Numbered from the stretch's first letter, positions 23,607-34,006 are shown. The stretch: 64,000 bases of DNA from Streptococcus constellatus (GCF_902167705.1 NZ_CABHMZ010000029.1:1-64000), one strand, 5' to 3'. The notes: generated by a model from the letters alone, not told the origin. Translations and numbers: made by a program.

Positions 23607-25358
23607 ATGGTAAAGCGTATTTTATTTATCTCTCCAACTGGAACATTAGATAATGGAGCCGAGAAATCAATAACGAATTTAATGGTTTATTTATCTGAAA
23701 TAGGCTATGATATTTACAACGTCTATCCTGAAAATGGGCACCCAACTCATGCAAATTATGAAAGCAAGCTGTCTAATGCCAATGTTCATTTATTTCCACT
23801 ATCTACGATAAAATGGTGGTGGGAAGAAGCACCTGGTGAGCGTCTTTTTTCTAAGGAAGAAAGGGTAATATATTATCAAAAGAATATTAAAGAAATACGA
23901 GATATTATTGTTGAGCAAGATATTGATTTAGTTATTTCTAACACAGCAAATGTTTTCCAAGGAGCTGTAGCAGCAGCCTGTGAGAATATTCCACATTTTT
24001 GGCTTATTCATGAATTTCCAGAGAGAGAATTTCAATATTATACTAAAAAAATGAATTTTATTTTTGAGAATTCGGATAAAGTTTTTTCTGTACGAGGAAA
24101 TCTAGCTCAAACATTAGCTGCGCTAAACAACAATCCTGCTAATTTAGAAACATTTATTCCTTACACACAATTTACATCTGAAGTTTTGGGCAAGTCCAAT
24201 CAAAGAAGAATCGTTTCAATTGGTGTTATAAATGAAAATAAAAATCAAATTGAGCTTCTCAAAGCCTATAAAAAACTGGGTCGCTATGATATTCCTTTAA
24301 TTTTTATTGGCGGCTGGCAAAAAGAGGCGAAAGAAGAATGCGATGCTTTTATTGAGAAATATGAATTAACCAATGTCCAATTTTTAGCTTATAATGATCA
24401 GCCATGGACAGAAGTGACAGATTCAGATATTTGTGTGTACACCTCTAAATCCGAAGCCTTTCCTCTTGTTTTTATTGAATCTATTTTAAGAGGAGTTCCT
24501 ACAATAGTTTCAAATAATAATGGTTATAAATCAGTGAAAGAGTATTTTGGTGTAGGTACAACCTATCAGTTAGGAAATATTGATTCATTGGCTGATGAGA
24601 TGGCAGATGTTCTTGAAAATTTCGATATAAATAAGAGTAATGCAGTTCTTGCAAGCGAGAGAGCTAAACAGCTTTATACACTTGATAAGTGTTATAATAA
24701 TTTACTTGCAAATATAGCATCTCTTTCGACAAGAACAGAAAAATCACTACAAGCTCTTAGCACCATGTTAGGAGAAACGTTGCCAAATCATTCCATATTG
24801 AATATAAAGAACCAGCATATTACGATTTTTTATGCACGGGCGGATGAAGAATTTTCGGAAACAAATAGTCTGAAATTCCCATTGCAATATGCAGATGAGC
24901 TTTATTTTCAGATACCACATGAAGCGGCTAGATTGAGAATTGATTTATCTGAGGTTCCAAATTATTATAAAAACGTTAGTCTAAAAACTTATCATAACCA
25001 AACAGAGTTGAAAGTCGCCTTTACAAACGGGCTCTTGCTTTCTAATGAATTGCTTTTCGGGAAAAATGATCCTCAGCTTCATTATCATATTAATGATGTT
25101 GAGGATTCAGAATTTCTTTTTTCGTATGAAATGAAAGATATTTCTGATCCTATGAAAGAAGGTTCAGTTTTGACTGAGCTTTCAGAGGCGAATGAAGTTA
25201 ACCAGAAATTGCTGGAGAACATTACGGATTTGGAAGAGCGCATTCACCAGTTAGAATGTAATTATCAAGAATTAGTTCATGAATACAATGCGGTTATAGG
25301 AAGCCGACGCTGGATAATTCCGACTAAAATTATTAACTTCTTTAGGAGAAGACAATGA
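23607..25358 (+). CDS. GT4 glycosyltransferase with C-terminal coiled coil, rgpE position
   Basis: A 583-residue protein at the place of rgpE/gacF. The N-terminal donor or acceptor domain starts ILFISPTGTLDNGAEKSI, and the GT-B C-terminal domain shows VSIGVINENKNQIELLKAY, FIGGWQKEA, and SKSEAFPLVFIESILRG with the conserved EX7E glutamates. A beta-rich stretch (about 400-510) and a coiled coil (about 515-560) follow. It ends with the GSRRW motif often seen at the tail of streptococcal glycan enzymes. A rhamnosyl- or glucosyltransferase role is likely; the sugar is unknown. Confidence 0.75.
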   Translation: MVKRILFISPTGTLDNGAEKSITNLMVYLSEIGYDIYNVYPENGHPTHANYESKLSNANVHLFPLSTIKWWWEEAPGERLFSKEERVIYYQKNIKEIRDIIVEQDIDLVISNTANVFQGAVAAACENIPHFWLIHEFPEREFQYYTKKMNFIFENSDKVFSVRGNLAQTLAALNNNPANLETFIPYTQFTSEVLGKSNQRRIVSIGVINENKNQIELLKAYKKLGRYDIPLIFIGGWQKEAKEECDAFIEKYELTNVQFLAYNDQPWTEVTDSDICVYTSKSEAFPLVFIESILRGVPTIVSNNNGYKSVKEYFGVGTTYQLGNIDSLADEMADVLENFDINKSNAVLASERAKQLYTLDKCYNNLLANIASLSTRTEKSLQALSTMLGETLPNHSILNIKNQHITIFYARADEEFSETNSLKFPLQYADELYFQIPHEAARLRIDLSEVPNYYKNVSLKTYHNQTELKVAFTNGLLLSNELLFGKNDPQLHYHINDVEDSEFLFSYEMKDISDPMKEGSVLTELSEANEVNQKLLENITDLEERIHQLECNYQELVHEYNAVIGSRRWIIPTKIINFFRRRQ

Positions 25359-27115
25359 AACGATTATTAATTTATGTTCATTTTAATAAATACGACCATA
25401 TCAGTCGACATGTATTTTACCAAATTGAGCATATGCGACCTTTATTTGAAAAACTTATTTTCATTTCAAATAGTCAGTTAAGCCTATCTGAAGTAGAAAA
25501 ACTTCGTGACAAAAAGCTGATTGATGAATTTATTCAACGTGAAAATACTGGCTATGATTTTGGAGCTTGGCACGATGGCATGGATCTAGTTGGTTTTGAT
25601 AAGTTGAAAGAATATGATTCAATTACCGTGATGAACGATACTTGTTTTGGTCCACTTTGGGATATGGAACCTATTTATCAAAGATATGAGTCTGATTCAG
25701 AAGTAGATTTTTGGGGAATGACAAATCATCAAGAAGTAAAACAAAGAAATCTGTTCATTAATGAGCATCTTCAATCTTATTTTATTTCTTTTAAAAAGAG
25801 ACTCGTTCAGTCAACTGTATTTCAAAACTTCTGGCAATCGGTTGAAAATTATATAGATGTACAAAAGGTTATTGATAATTATGAGACCCAGTACACTAAG
25901 AAATTTGTAGATGCAGGTTTTAAATACCAGGCAATTTTGGATACAGTGCCTTTAAAGGATGACTTCTTCCATAGTAACTTCACAATTCATTATCCGCATG
26001 TTTTGTTGGAAAATCACGTTCCTTTTATTAAGATAAAAACGTTTGATTTAACTCAACATTTATCCCCTTACTTACTGCAAGAGATTGAAAAGGTATCAGA
26101 TTATCCGATAGAATTTATTTTATCTCACATGTCTGATATGAGTTTACCAACGCCTCCATATTTGCTTGATAGAAAAGTATTAAAAGATAATCAACTTCAG
26201 TATTCAAATCAAAAGAAAGTTGCGGTGCATCTCCATACTTATTATGTAGATCTTTTGGAAGTATTTTTAACGGCTTTTGAAAATTTTCATTTTAATTATG
26301 ATTTATTTTTGACAACAGATTCTGAGAAAAAGAAAGCAGAAATTGATAAGATTCTAACAGAATGCGGCAAGGTAGGCAAAGTTTATATTACTGGGAATCG
26401 CGGTCGTGATGTTATTCCGATGTTGAAACTCAAAAATGAACTATCAAAATATGACTATATTGGTCATTTTCATACGAAAAAATCTCCAGAATATCCGCAT
26501 TGGGTAGGAGATTCATGGAAAAATGAACTTTTTGATATGTTAATCAAACCGGCGGATAAAATTATGGCTAGTTTGGAAAATGATGAACGGTTAGGTTTAG
26601 TTATTGCTGATATTCCAACTTTTTTCCGTTATACAAAGATTGTTGATCCGTGGAATGAAAATAAATTCGCAGACGATATGAATTTGCTCTGGGAAAGAAT
26701 GAATATTAAACGGTCTATAGATTTCAATCAATTAAATACATTTATCATGAGTTATGGAACTTTTATTTGGTTCAAATATGATGCTCTAAAGCCTTTATTT
26801 GATTTGAATTTGCAAGATGCTGATATTCCAGCAGAACCATTGCCACAACATACCATTCTACATTCTATTGAACGAATTTTAGTTTATTTAGCTTGGTCTC
26901 AACGTTATGACTATGCAATCTCTAAAAATGAGATTTATATCACTCCTTTTGTGGATAATATTGTTTTAAATATCCGTCCAGATACCTTACCAAACACATA
27001 TATAAACTTCGACAATATTGGCGGTATTAAAGGGGCTCTGAAATATATCTATCGTGGACCGGGGAGTGCTGTTAAATATTTACTGAGAAGATTGAAAAGA
27101 AAACTTACTTCGTGA
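25355..27115 (+). CDS. rgpF: RgpF, rhamnan synthesis protein F
   Basis: A 586-residue RgpF-family protein (GacG in S. pyogenes). A DUF/RgpF core includes NTGYDFGAWHDGMD near 68-81 and a second half with GNRGRDVIPMLKLKNEL and HFHTKKSPEYPHWVGDSW. Thus two glycosyltransferase-like halves are seen. It completes rhamnan polymerisation before export. It overlaps the previous gene by four bases and ends the tightly packed operon; the next gene follows after 114 bases. Confidence 0.92.
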   Translation: MKRLLIYVHFNKYDHISRHVFYQIEHMRPLFEKLIFISNSQLSLSEVEKLRDKKLIDEFIQRENTGYDFGAWHDGMDLVGFDKLKEYDSITVMNDTCFGPLWDMEPIYQRYESDSEVDFWGMTNHQEVKQRNLFINEHLQSYFISFKKRLVQSTVFQNFWQSVENYIDVQKVIDNYETQYTKKFVDAGFKYQAILDTVPLKDDFFHSNFTIHYPHVLLENHVPFIKIKTFDLTQHLSPYLLQEIEKVSDYPIEFILSHMSDMSLPTPPYLLDRKVLKDNQLQYSNQKKVAVHLHTYYVDLLEVFLTAFENFHFNYDLFLTTDSEKKKAEIDKILTECGKVGKVYITGNRGRDVIPMLKLKNELSKYDYIGHFHTKKSPEYPHWVGDSWKNELFDMLIKPADKIMASLENDERLGLVIADIPTFFRYTKIVDPWNENKFADDMNLLWERMNIKRSIDFNQLNTFIMSYGTFIWFKYDALKPLFDLNLQDADIPAEPLPQHTILHSIERILVYLAWSQRYDYAISKNEIYITPFVDNIVLNIRPDTLPNTYINFDNIGGIKGALKYIYRGPGSAVKYLLRRLKRKLTS

Positions 27116-27229
27116 AGTCTTTCAAGTTAGTTTTATCTTATAACAAGCATCGAGGAATTTTACTTATTAAAGACTGTGTAGACTTGTCTTTTAGTAATTA
27201 AGATAAATCAGTTTTATTGGGCAATCATT

Positions 27230-29692
27230 ATGAAATTTTTAATTAAATATTATAGACAATTTAGTATATTGTTAATCAGCTTCTTATTTTTTAATGTAAT
27301 AGGGACTTGTTTACATTTTATATTAGAAGAAAATAGAAACAAAGCAGTCAATTCTTATATGATACTGGGATTACTATGTGTGTTGTTCATCGCAGTATGT
27401 TTAGGGTATATTGTATCAAAGCTTTTAAATAAAAGATTATATTTTTTTATATTATTTATTTATATAGGATATTTAATTTTTTCTTATTTACTAGAAATAT
27501 CCATACACTTAACTGTACCTTCTTATGATTTATGGGATTTTAAAGCTAACCATTTATTGCAATTTAACTCTTTAATTTTTATTATTCCAACATTATTGAT
27601 AGCAATTATTTTTAAATATACTCCAAAGTTAAATAACATAAATTTTTTAGATAGTTTGGCAGTTGATGAAGAAAATTGTGATATTTTAGAAACATTCTTT
27701 TTATCACAAATATTATTGAATTTCATATTATTGGACAGTAAAACATTAGAATTTCTTAAACAGACCAGTTTTTTAAAAAAATTTATTGTTAATAATAAAT
27801 TTCAAATAACTGATTACTTCACCTTCTCTTTAATAGGATTACTTGTTTATTTAACGATTTTACTTATCATTCCTAGTTTTTTCTCAATAAAAGCAATAAA
27901 GGATATTTGTAAAAATAAAGCTAGTTTTTCAGTTGCTAGTTTACTAAGTCTATTATTTGCGATTGTTTTTAATTTTACAATACAAAATAGTATAAGAGGA
28001 GATGCGGAATTTCGCCTTTCAACAGGAGCAACTCCATTTCAAATTATTATTTTCTTTGCTATTTTTTTGATTATCTATCTAATATTTAATCGTTTTTTAA
28101 TTTCTACAATATTTATCTTATTAGTTATTAGTGGAGTGACAGTAGCAAGTAGCCTTAAATTCCAATTTCGTCAAGAACCAATATTACCTAGTGATATAGT
28201 TTGGTTAAAGGATCCTAAGTTACTATTAGAATTCATCAACGGATTTTCGTATATAGTATATCTTTTACTAGGCCTTCTTGTAATAGTAAGTTTGTACTAT
28301 TTTTTCAGGAACAAAATACTAGTAAGTAAGATCATACAAAATTACAAATATCGTTTATCTATTTTGATGTTAACTGTAATATTTCTCACCTCAATTGTAG
28401 GGATATTTGCAAATAGAAAAGATGGGAAAATTCAAGAGAATATACCTATAATTTCTGTTCTTAATAATTATGAAGATTTGAATTGGTATGGAAACACAAT
28501 AAATGCTCGCTCGCGTTCACTTGCATTTGTATGGTTATCGCAATTGTCAGACAGTACCATGTATAAACCTCAGGGTTATAGTGCCGAAAAAATTAAAGCA
28601 ATTGAGCAAAAATATCAAAAAGCTTCTCAAATTTTAAATACAGAACGAACAACTAAGATAGAAGAACAAACGGTTGTTTACATATTAAGTGAAAGTTTTT
28701 CTGATCCTGCTCGCGTTGAAGGGGTTAAGCTTTCTCAAAACCCTATTTCAAATATTCAAGAAATTAAGAACCAAACTACGAGTGGTTTAATGAAATCAGA
28801 TGGCTATGGTGGTGGAACAGCAAATATGGAGTTTCAATCGCTAACCGGTCTACCATTCTATAATTTGTCACCTAGTATTTCTGTTGCTTATACAGAAGTT
28901 GTTCCTAAAATGAACAAATTTCCTGTCATTAGTGACCAATTTGAAGCCAAGAATCGCATTGCTATTCACTTGGCCGCACCAACAAATTATTCTCGAAATG
29001 TTATTTATAAGTCTCTAGGGTATTCTAAATTTGTTAGTTTATTAACAAAGGGACTAGATGTTCATTATCAGGGAGTAAATTATAGTGATAGTTCTTCTTA
29101 TCAATTAATTCTTGATAATATGAAAGATAGCCAAAATCAATTTTTCTCTGTTATGACGATGCAAAATCATTCTCCTTGGAAAGAAGAAGAGCCAAATAAT
29201 ATTGAAGCTTCTAATTCAAATTTCTCTAGTGAGGAGAACAACCAATTAAGTAACTATACTCGTTTGTTATACCATACAGATATTGCTACAAAAGAGTTTC
29301 TTGACCAACTCTCAAAAGTCAATAAGAAAGTTACAGTTGTTTTTTATGGAGATCATTTACCAGGGCTTTATCCGCAGTCGGCTTTCAAAAATAATCCAGA
29401 GAGTCAATATTTAACAGACTATTTTGTGTGGAGTAATTATGAAACACCTAAATTGGACTATCCAATTGTAAATTCAAGTGACTTCACAGCTTTATTGTTA
29501 GAACAAACCAATTCAAAAGTGTCACCTTATTATGCTTTATTAACAGAAGTTTTGCATAAGGCAAGTGTTGATAAAAAAGATTTAGATGCAGAAGGGCAGC
29601 AAATTGCAGAAGACCTGAAGTTGATTCAGTATGATATGGTGGCAGGTAAAGGCTATTTGTCAAAGGATTTTTTCAAAGTACATAGTGAATAA
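27230..29692 (+). CDS. gacH: GacH-like glycerol-phosphate transferase, LTA-synthase/sulfatase family
   Basis: An 820-residue membrane enzyme. About ten hydrophobic segments (1-390) precede an extracellular sulfatase-fold domain (about 460-780). Catalytic features: ESFSDPARVEG, the nucleophile Thr530 in GGGTANMEF, TMQNHSPW, and the metal site FYGDHLPGLY. The Thr position equals the one known for S. pyogenes GacH, which adds sn-glycerol-1-phosphate to the side-chain sugar. The encoded glycan is therefore probably negatively charged. A terminator follows at 29789. Confidence 0.85.
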   Translation: MKFLIKYYRQFSILLISFLFFNVIGTCLHFILEENRNKAVNSYMILGLLCVLFIAVCLGYIVSKLLNKRLYFFILFIYIGYLIFSYLLEISIHLTVPSYDLWDFKANHLLQFNSLIFIIPTLLIAIIFKYTPKLNNINFLDSLAVDEENCDILETFFLSQILLNFILLDSKTLEFLKQTSFLKKFIVNNKFQITDYFTFSLIGLLVYLTILLIIPSFFSIKAIKDICKNKASFSVASLLSLLFAIVFNFTIQNSIRGDAEFRLSTGATPFQIIIFFAIFLIIYLIFNRFLISTIFILLVISGVTVASSLKFQFRQEPILPSDIVWLKDPKLLLEFINGFSYIVYLLLGLLVIVSLYYFFRNKILVSKIIQNYKYRLSILMLTVIFLTSIVGIFANRKDGKIQENIPIISVLNNYEDLNWYGNTINARSRSLAFVWLSQLSDSTMYKPQGYSAEKIKAIEQKYQKASQILNTERTTKIEEQTVVYILSESFSDPARVEGVKLSQNPISNIQEIKNQTTSGLMKSDGYGGGTANMEFQSLTGLPFYNLSPSISVAYTEVVPKMNKFPVISDQFEAKNRIAIHLAAPTNYSRNVIYKSLGYSKFVSLLTKGLDVHYQGVNYSDSSSYQLILDNMKDSQNQFFSVMTMQNHSPWKEEEPNNIEASNSNFSSEENNQLSNYTRLLYHTDIATKEFLDQLSKVNKKVTVVFYGDHLPGLYPQSAFKNNPESQYLTDYFVWSNYETPKLDYPIVNSSDFTALLLEQTNSKVSPYYALLTEVLHKASVDKKDLDAEGQQIAEDLKLIQYDMVAGKGYLSKDFFKVHSE

Positions 29693-29788
29693 AAGTTGTG
29701 ATATGCGGTTCTAAAATTGCATAGTTGGTTAAAAAAATCAACTATTATTAACTTCCATTTAAAATGGACGAAAATTATACTAGATAAT

Positions 29789-29832
29789 AAGACTTGACTT
29801 CTGGCACATAGGAGTCAAGTCTTTAATTTTTT
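29789..29832 (+). terminator. Terminator of the polysaccharide locus
   Basis: Perfect 11-bp arms (29789-29799 and 29813-29823) with a T-run after them. Confidence 0.85.
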
Positions 29833-29839
29833 ATGGTCA

Positions 29840-29953
29840 CTAATCCATGTAAACTCTAAATATGACAATGATTTCCTCCTCTGTATTGCGAGGTGGATAT
29901 AGTTGTAAGGTTTCTCCCGTTTGGATTGACAAGTAGGAGGGGAATCCTTTGGA
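29840..29953 (-). pseudogene. C-terminal fragment of an unrecognised protein
   Basis: On the minus strand 37 codons read as a plausible protein tail (FPSYLSIQTGETLQLYPP, then EEEIIVIFRVYMD) and end at TAG (29840-29842). A stop lies directly upstream of the fragment (29954), and no start or ribosome site exists. It looks like the tail of a lost regulator or enzyme gene. The remaining part of 29693-30022 holds the terminator and the trmK promoter region. Confidence 0.35.
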
Positions 29954-30022
29954 TCAGCTCTTTTTTTAGTTCTTTAAAAATGATATACTAAAATGAAACG
30001 ATTATTTTAGAAATGAGTTGTT

Positions 30023-30712
30023 ATGCAAGTAAAGAATATCTCAAAGCGATTGAGGAAAGTGGCTAGTTTTGTTCCACAGGGTGCTAAAATCTTGGATGTG
30101 GGGAGTGACCACGCCTATTTGCCCATTTATTTAATGCAACAGGAACGGATTGTGTCGGCTATTGCTGGAGAAGTTGTTGAGGGACCTTATCAATCTGCGG
30201 TTGCCAATGTGGCGGACAATGGATTGGCTGATAAAATTTCTGTTCGTTTGGCAAATGGTTTGGCAGCTTTTGATGCAGAAGATCAGATTGATGTTATCGT
30301 TATTGCAGGAATGGGAGGAAGATTGATAGCAGATATTTTAGCCAATGGCAGTGCGAAATTGGCATCTGTTAAGCGTCTGATTCTTCAGCCTAACAATCGG
30401 GAAGATGAGCTTCGCAGGTGGTTATGTGGTCATAATTTTCAAATTATTGAGGAAGCTATTCTGGAAGAAAATGGGAAATTCTACGAAATAATGATAGCCG
30501 AGCAGGGAAAACAGATACTAAGTGCCAAACAAGGACGCTTCGGACCATACCTGATGAGGGAACAATCGATTGTTTTTCAAAATAGATGGCAGCGAGAAGC
30601 AGATAAGCTAGAAAAAGCTCTGGCTAAAATCCCAGAGAAAAATCTGGTAAAACGCTCTGCTATGTCCCAAAAAATTAAACAAATCAAGGAGGTACTCCAT
30701 GCTGGCGAGTGA
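30023..30712 (+). CDS. trmK: tRNA (adenine(22)-N1)-methyltransferase
   Basis: A 229-residue methyltransferase that makes m1A22 in tRNA. The SAM site [15 protein letters not shown] (about 23-37) is followed by the family motifs IAGMGG (about 93-98) and [16 protein letters not shown]. The C-terminal part is a basic coiled coil (about 190-228). It overlaps the next gene by 14 bases, a gene pair (trmK and the Nif3-family gene) conserved in Firmicutes. Confidence 0.93.
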   Translation: MQVKNISKRLRKVASFVPQGAKILDVGSDHAYLPIYLMQQERIVSAIAGEVVEGPYQSAVANVADNGLADKISVRLANGLAAFDAEDQIDVIVIAGMGGRLIADILANGSAKLASVKRLILQPNNREDELRRWLCGHNFQIIEEAILEENGKFYEIMIAEQGKQILSAKQGRFGPYLMREQSIVFQNRWQREADKLEKALAKIPEKNLVKRSAMSQKIKQIKEVLHAGE

Positions 30713-31496
30713 TGTCATTAACCGTTATGAAGCATACTGTCCTCAGGACTTGTCCGAGGAGGGAGATGTTCGAGGGCTGCAAATTGGAACTCTGAATAAG
30801 GAAGTTAAGCGGATATTGGTAGCTTTGGATATCCGCGAGCAGACAGTTGCAGAGGCGATTGAAAAGGGAGTGGATTTGATTTTGGTTAAGCACGCTCCAA
30901 TTTTTCGTCCTATTAAGGATCTGGTGGCGGAGCGATCTCAGAATCAGATTTATATCAATCTGATTAAGCACGATATTGCAGTTTATGTTAGCCATACCAA
31001 TATTGATATTGTAGATGACGGTCTAAATGATTGGTTCTGTGATTTACTGGAAATCACCGATACGGATTATCTTAGCGAAACGGCTCCTGGACACGGTATT
31101 GGTCGTGTTGGTAAGATTGCACCTCAGACTTTTGGAGAATTTTCAAGCAAGGTTAAGGAAATTTTTGATTTAGATAGTTTGCGTTTGGTGAGTTATTCGG
31201 CTGTGGATCTGGAGCGAATGATTGAGAAAGTAGCAATCTGTGGTGGCAGTGGTCAATCCTTGTATAAAGAGGCGCTTGCTAAGGGAGCACAGGTTTATAT
31301 TACGGGTGATATTTACTACCATACAGCACAGGATATGCTGAGTGATGGGCTGTTAGCTTTGGATCCAGGTCACCATATAGAAGTGCTCTTTGTAAAAAAA
31401 TTGGTTGAAAAGTTTCAAGACTGGAAAGTAGAAGAGGGTTGGGAAGTAGAATTTTTAGCCAGTCAGGTTTCTACAAATCCTTTTAAACATATCTAA
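30699..31496 (+). CDS. Nif3-family dinuclear metal protein
   Basis: A 265-residue member of the Nif3-like/GTP cyclohydrolase I type 2-like family. Metal ligands are visible in [33 protein letters not shown] and [11 protein letters not shown]. Family members form hexamers with two metals per subunit; the physiological reaction is unsettled. The gene overlaps trmK. Confidence 0.9.
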   Translation: MLASDVINRYEAYCPQDLSEEGDVRGLQIGTLNKEVKRILVALDIREQTVAEAIEKGVDLILVKHAPIFRPIKDLVAERSQNQIYINLIKHDIAVYVSHTNIDIVDDGLNDWFCDLLEITDTDYLSETAPGHGIGRVGKIAPQTFGEFSSKVKEIFDLDSLRLVSYSAVDLERMIEKVAICGGSGQSLYKEALAKGAQVYITGDIYYHTAQDMLSDGLLALDPGHHIEVLFVKKLVEKFQDWKVEEGWEVEFLASQVSTNPFKHI

Positions 31497-31508
31497 GTAG
31501 GAAATTGT

Positions 31509-32606
31509 ATGAAAAAAGTAGCGATTATCGGAGCAGGGATTGTCGGATCAACTGCCGCCTATTATCTATCGAAAAATCCTACCTTTCAGGTGACAGTTTT
31601 TGACTATGGTCAAGGTCAGGCAACCAAGGCAGCAGCTGGTATTATCAGCCCATGGTTTTCTAAGCGGCGCAATAAAGTGTGGTATCGTATGGCGCGACTG
31701 GGAGCAGATTTCTATCTGGATTTGGTAGCTGATTTACAGAAGGACGGTTTTGCAACGGAGTTTTATCAACAGACCGGTGTCTTTTTGCTGAAGAAAAAAG
31801 AGGAAAGCTTGGAGACATTCTATGACTTAGCAGACCAACGGCGAAAAGAATCACCGCTCATTGGCGACTTGCAGCTACTTTCACAGGCGGAAGTAGCAGA
31901 GTACTTTCCCAATCTTAAAGGGTTTGACCGTCTGCTCTATGCTTCTGGAGGAGCACGCGTGGAAGGCTCATTATTGACCCAGACTTTGCTTGTGGCTAGC
32001 GGTGCAGAAGTAATCCAAAAGAAAGTAAGTTTGGACATTCGAGATGATGCTTTCTGGGTTGATAGTTGCTATTTTGACCAAGTTATATTAGCGACAGGAG
32101 CTTGGTTGCCTGAGCTTTTGAAACCATTAGGTTATCAAGTGGATATTCGTCCTCAAAAAGGCCAGCTACGAGATTATCAGACTGATCTGGTGACAGATGA
32201 TTATCCAGTTGTTATGCCAGAAGGAGAGCTAGATATTATTCCTTTTCAAAATGGCAAAATCAGTATGGGAGCTACTCACGAAAATGAAATGGGCTATGAT
32301 CTAAGAGTAGATCAAGGTTTGCTGGATAAAATGGAACAAGAAGCTTTTTACTATTTTCCTAGTTTATCTCAGGCAAAAGTGGTGAGCGAGCGGATTGGAA
32401 TTCGAGCCTATACAAGTGACTATTCTCCCTTCTTTGGTCAGGTGCCAAATCTTCCGCAGGTACTTGCAGCCGGTGGCTTAGGTTCTTCTGGTTTGACGAC
32501 AGGGCCGCTCATCGGATATCATTTAGCTAAGATGGTTCAGGGAAAAAGTGGTAGTTTAAATCCAGCGGATTATCCTATTGAAAGATATATTAAGAAAGAG
32601 AAATAG
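31509..32606 (+). CDS. FAD-dependent oxidoreductase, DAO/glycine oxidase-like
   Basis: A 365-residue flavoprotein of the D-amino-acid oxidase superfamily. An N-terminal FAD site (VAIIGAGIVGSTAAYYLS) is followed by AAAGIISPW, and a C-terminal GGLGSSGLTTGPLIGYHLA completes FAD binding. Length is usual. It lies 12 bases after the Nif3-family gene and directly before the Nudix gene, so it is likely the third gene of one operon. The substrate is unknown. Confidence 0.85.
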   Translation: MKKVAIIGAGIVGSTAAYYLSKNPTFQVTVFDYGQGQATKAAAGIISPWFSKRRNKVWYRMARLGADFYLDLVADLQKDGFATEFYQQTGVFLLKKKEESLETFYDLADQRRKESPLIGDLQLLSQAEVAEYFPNLKGFDRLLYASGGARVEGSLLTQTLLVASGAEVIQKKVSLDIRDDAFWVDSCYFDQVILATGAWLPELLKPLGYQVDIRPQKGQLRDYQTDLVTDDYPVVMPEGELDIIPFQNGKISMGATHENEMGYDLRVDQGLLDKMEQEAFYYFPSLSQAKVVSERIGIRAYTSDYSPFFGQVPNLPQVLAAGGLGSSGLTTGPLIGYHLAKMVQGKSGSLNPADYPIERYIKKEK

Positions 32607-33083
32607 ATGACAGAGAATATTTTAAATTGGGTCAATATTTGTGTGAAAAAAGGGAATCAAGTTCTCTTGCTCAATCGACAGCATGATGATTTTAAAGGCT
32701 GGATTCAGCCAGGTGGGAAAGTTGAGTTTCCAGAATCTTTTTTTGAAGCAGCGGCTCGTGAGTTGAAAGAGGAAACTGGACTGATAGCTTTGAATTTACA
32801 GCTTAAAGGCATTTCAGGTTTTACCAATCCAACAAAAGCAGAGCGTTATGTCTATTATGATTTTCTCTGCGAGGATTTTGAAGGGGAACTACTAACGGAA
32901 TCACGAGAAGGTCAGCCCAAATGGTGGTCAATTGATGAGTTGGAGTCATTACCCATGCAGGATGACATCAGAGACAGGCTTCCTTTGTACTGGCGCAAAG
33001 GCTCCTTTGAGCGGATTCACTATTGGGATGAAGAGAACCATTGCATCAAAGAAACCAAGACGATATTGTATGATGAAAGATAA
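32607..33083 (+). CDS. Nudix hydrolase, MutT/8-oxo-dGTPase-like
   Basis: A 158-residue Nudix enzyme. The Nudix box is complete: GGKVEFPESFFEAAARELKE followed by ETGLI. Flanking WIQPGG and PKWWSIDEL segments match MutT-type nucleotide hydrolases. It would cleave a nucleoside diphosphate derivative such as 8-oxo-dGTP. The start codon abuts the stop of the oxidoreductase (TAG-ATG). Confidence 0.88.
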   Translation: MTENILNWVNICVKKGNQVLLLNRQHDDFKGWIQPGGKVEFPESFFEAAARELKEETGLIALNLQLKGISGFTNPTKAERYVYYDFLCEDFEGELLTESREGQPKWWSIDELESLPMQDDIRDRLPLYWRKGSFERIHYWDEENHCIKETKTILYDER

Positions 33084-33101
33084 TGAGGAGATGAATTTGT
33101 T

Positions 33102-33929
33102 ATGAACTGGTTGCAGGAACAGTCTGTGGTGCTGCAGGCTTTTTTGGCGGGACTCTTTACATGGGGCTGTACCATTGTAGGCTCTGCGGTTGTCTTTTTC
33201 TTTAAAACAGTCAGTCGTAAGCTACTGGATATTATGATGGGATTTGCAGCTGGTGTCATGATTGCAGCTTCATTTTGGTCGCTCTTGCAGCCTTCAATTG
33301 AGTATGCAAAAGGTAACTATGGAATCTGGTCTTGGGTACCAGCAGCCTTTGGTTTTCTGTTGGGCGGTTTCTTCTTGCGCTTTATTGATGCGGTAGTACC
33401 CCACCTATATCTTAGTAAGAAAGATGTATCTGAGGCAGAAAGCCTGCCGGAGCACAATCGGAATAAATTGTCCAAAACAGCTCTGCTTTTTCTGGCTATT
33501 ACCATACATAATTTTCCGGAAGGCTTGGCAGTAGGAGTAGCCTTTGGTGCCTTATCCAGCAATTCCAGTCCGGAAGTTTTTATTGGAGCTGTAGGTCTGG
33601 CTCTGGGAATTGGTCTCCAAAATGTGCCGGAAGGGGCGGCCTTGTCCATTCCTATACGGACAGACGGGGAATCGCGTCTTAAAGCTTTTTACTGGGGTTC
33701 AATGTCGGCTATTGTTGAGCCTATTGGAGCAGTCCTTGGTGCTTATGCAGTTATGGCAATGACGGCTATTCTACCCTATGCCCTGTCTTTTGCGGCAGGA
33801 GCCATGATTTTCGTCGTCGTGGAGGAGCTGATACCAGATTCTCAGACAAATGGCAATACAGATGTTGCGACTTTAGGTCTCATGGTGGGCTTTGTGTTGA
33901 TGATGGTATTGGATGTGGCTTTAGGATAG
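33102..33929 (+). CDS. ZIP-family divalent metal transporter
   Basis: A 275-residue transporter with eight predicted membrane segments. The metal-binding motifs HNFPEGLAVGVAFG (segment 4) and QNVPEGAALSIP (segment 5) are intact. A variable loop with HLYLSKKDV lies between segments 3 and 4. It probably imports zinc or a similar divalent ion. It is the last gene of the group starting at trmK. Confidence 0.9.
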   Translation: MNWLQEQSVVLQAFLAGLFTWGCTIVGSAVVFFFKTVSRKLLDIMMGFAAGVMIAASFWSLLQPSIEYAKGNYGIWSWVPAAFGFLLGGFFLRFIDAVVPHLYLSKKDVSEAESLPEHNRNKLSKTALLFLAITIHNFPEGLAVGVAFGALSSNSSPEVFIGAVGLALGIGLQNVPEGAALSIPIRTDGESRLKAFYWGSMSAIVEPIGAVLGAYAVMAMTAILPYALSFAAGAMIFVVVEELIPDSQTNGNTDVATLGLMVGFVLMMVLDVALG

Positions 33930-33961
33930 CAGATACTTTTTTGAAACCAATCGTATATTTT

Positions 33962-34006
33962 ATCAGCCTATTTAGATAACAGCAGTTCTACTTTGGCTGA
34001 TTTTTT
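33962..34006 (+). terminator. Terminator after the ZIP gene
   Basis: Stem atcagcc (33962-33968) with ggctgat (33995-34001) across a 26-base interval, followed by a T-run. Confidence 0.55.
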
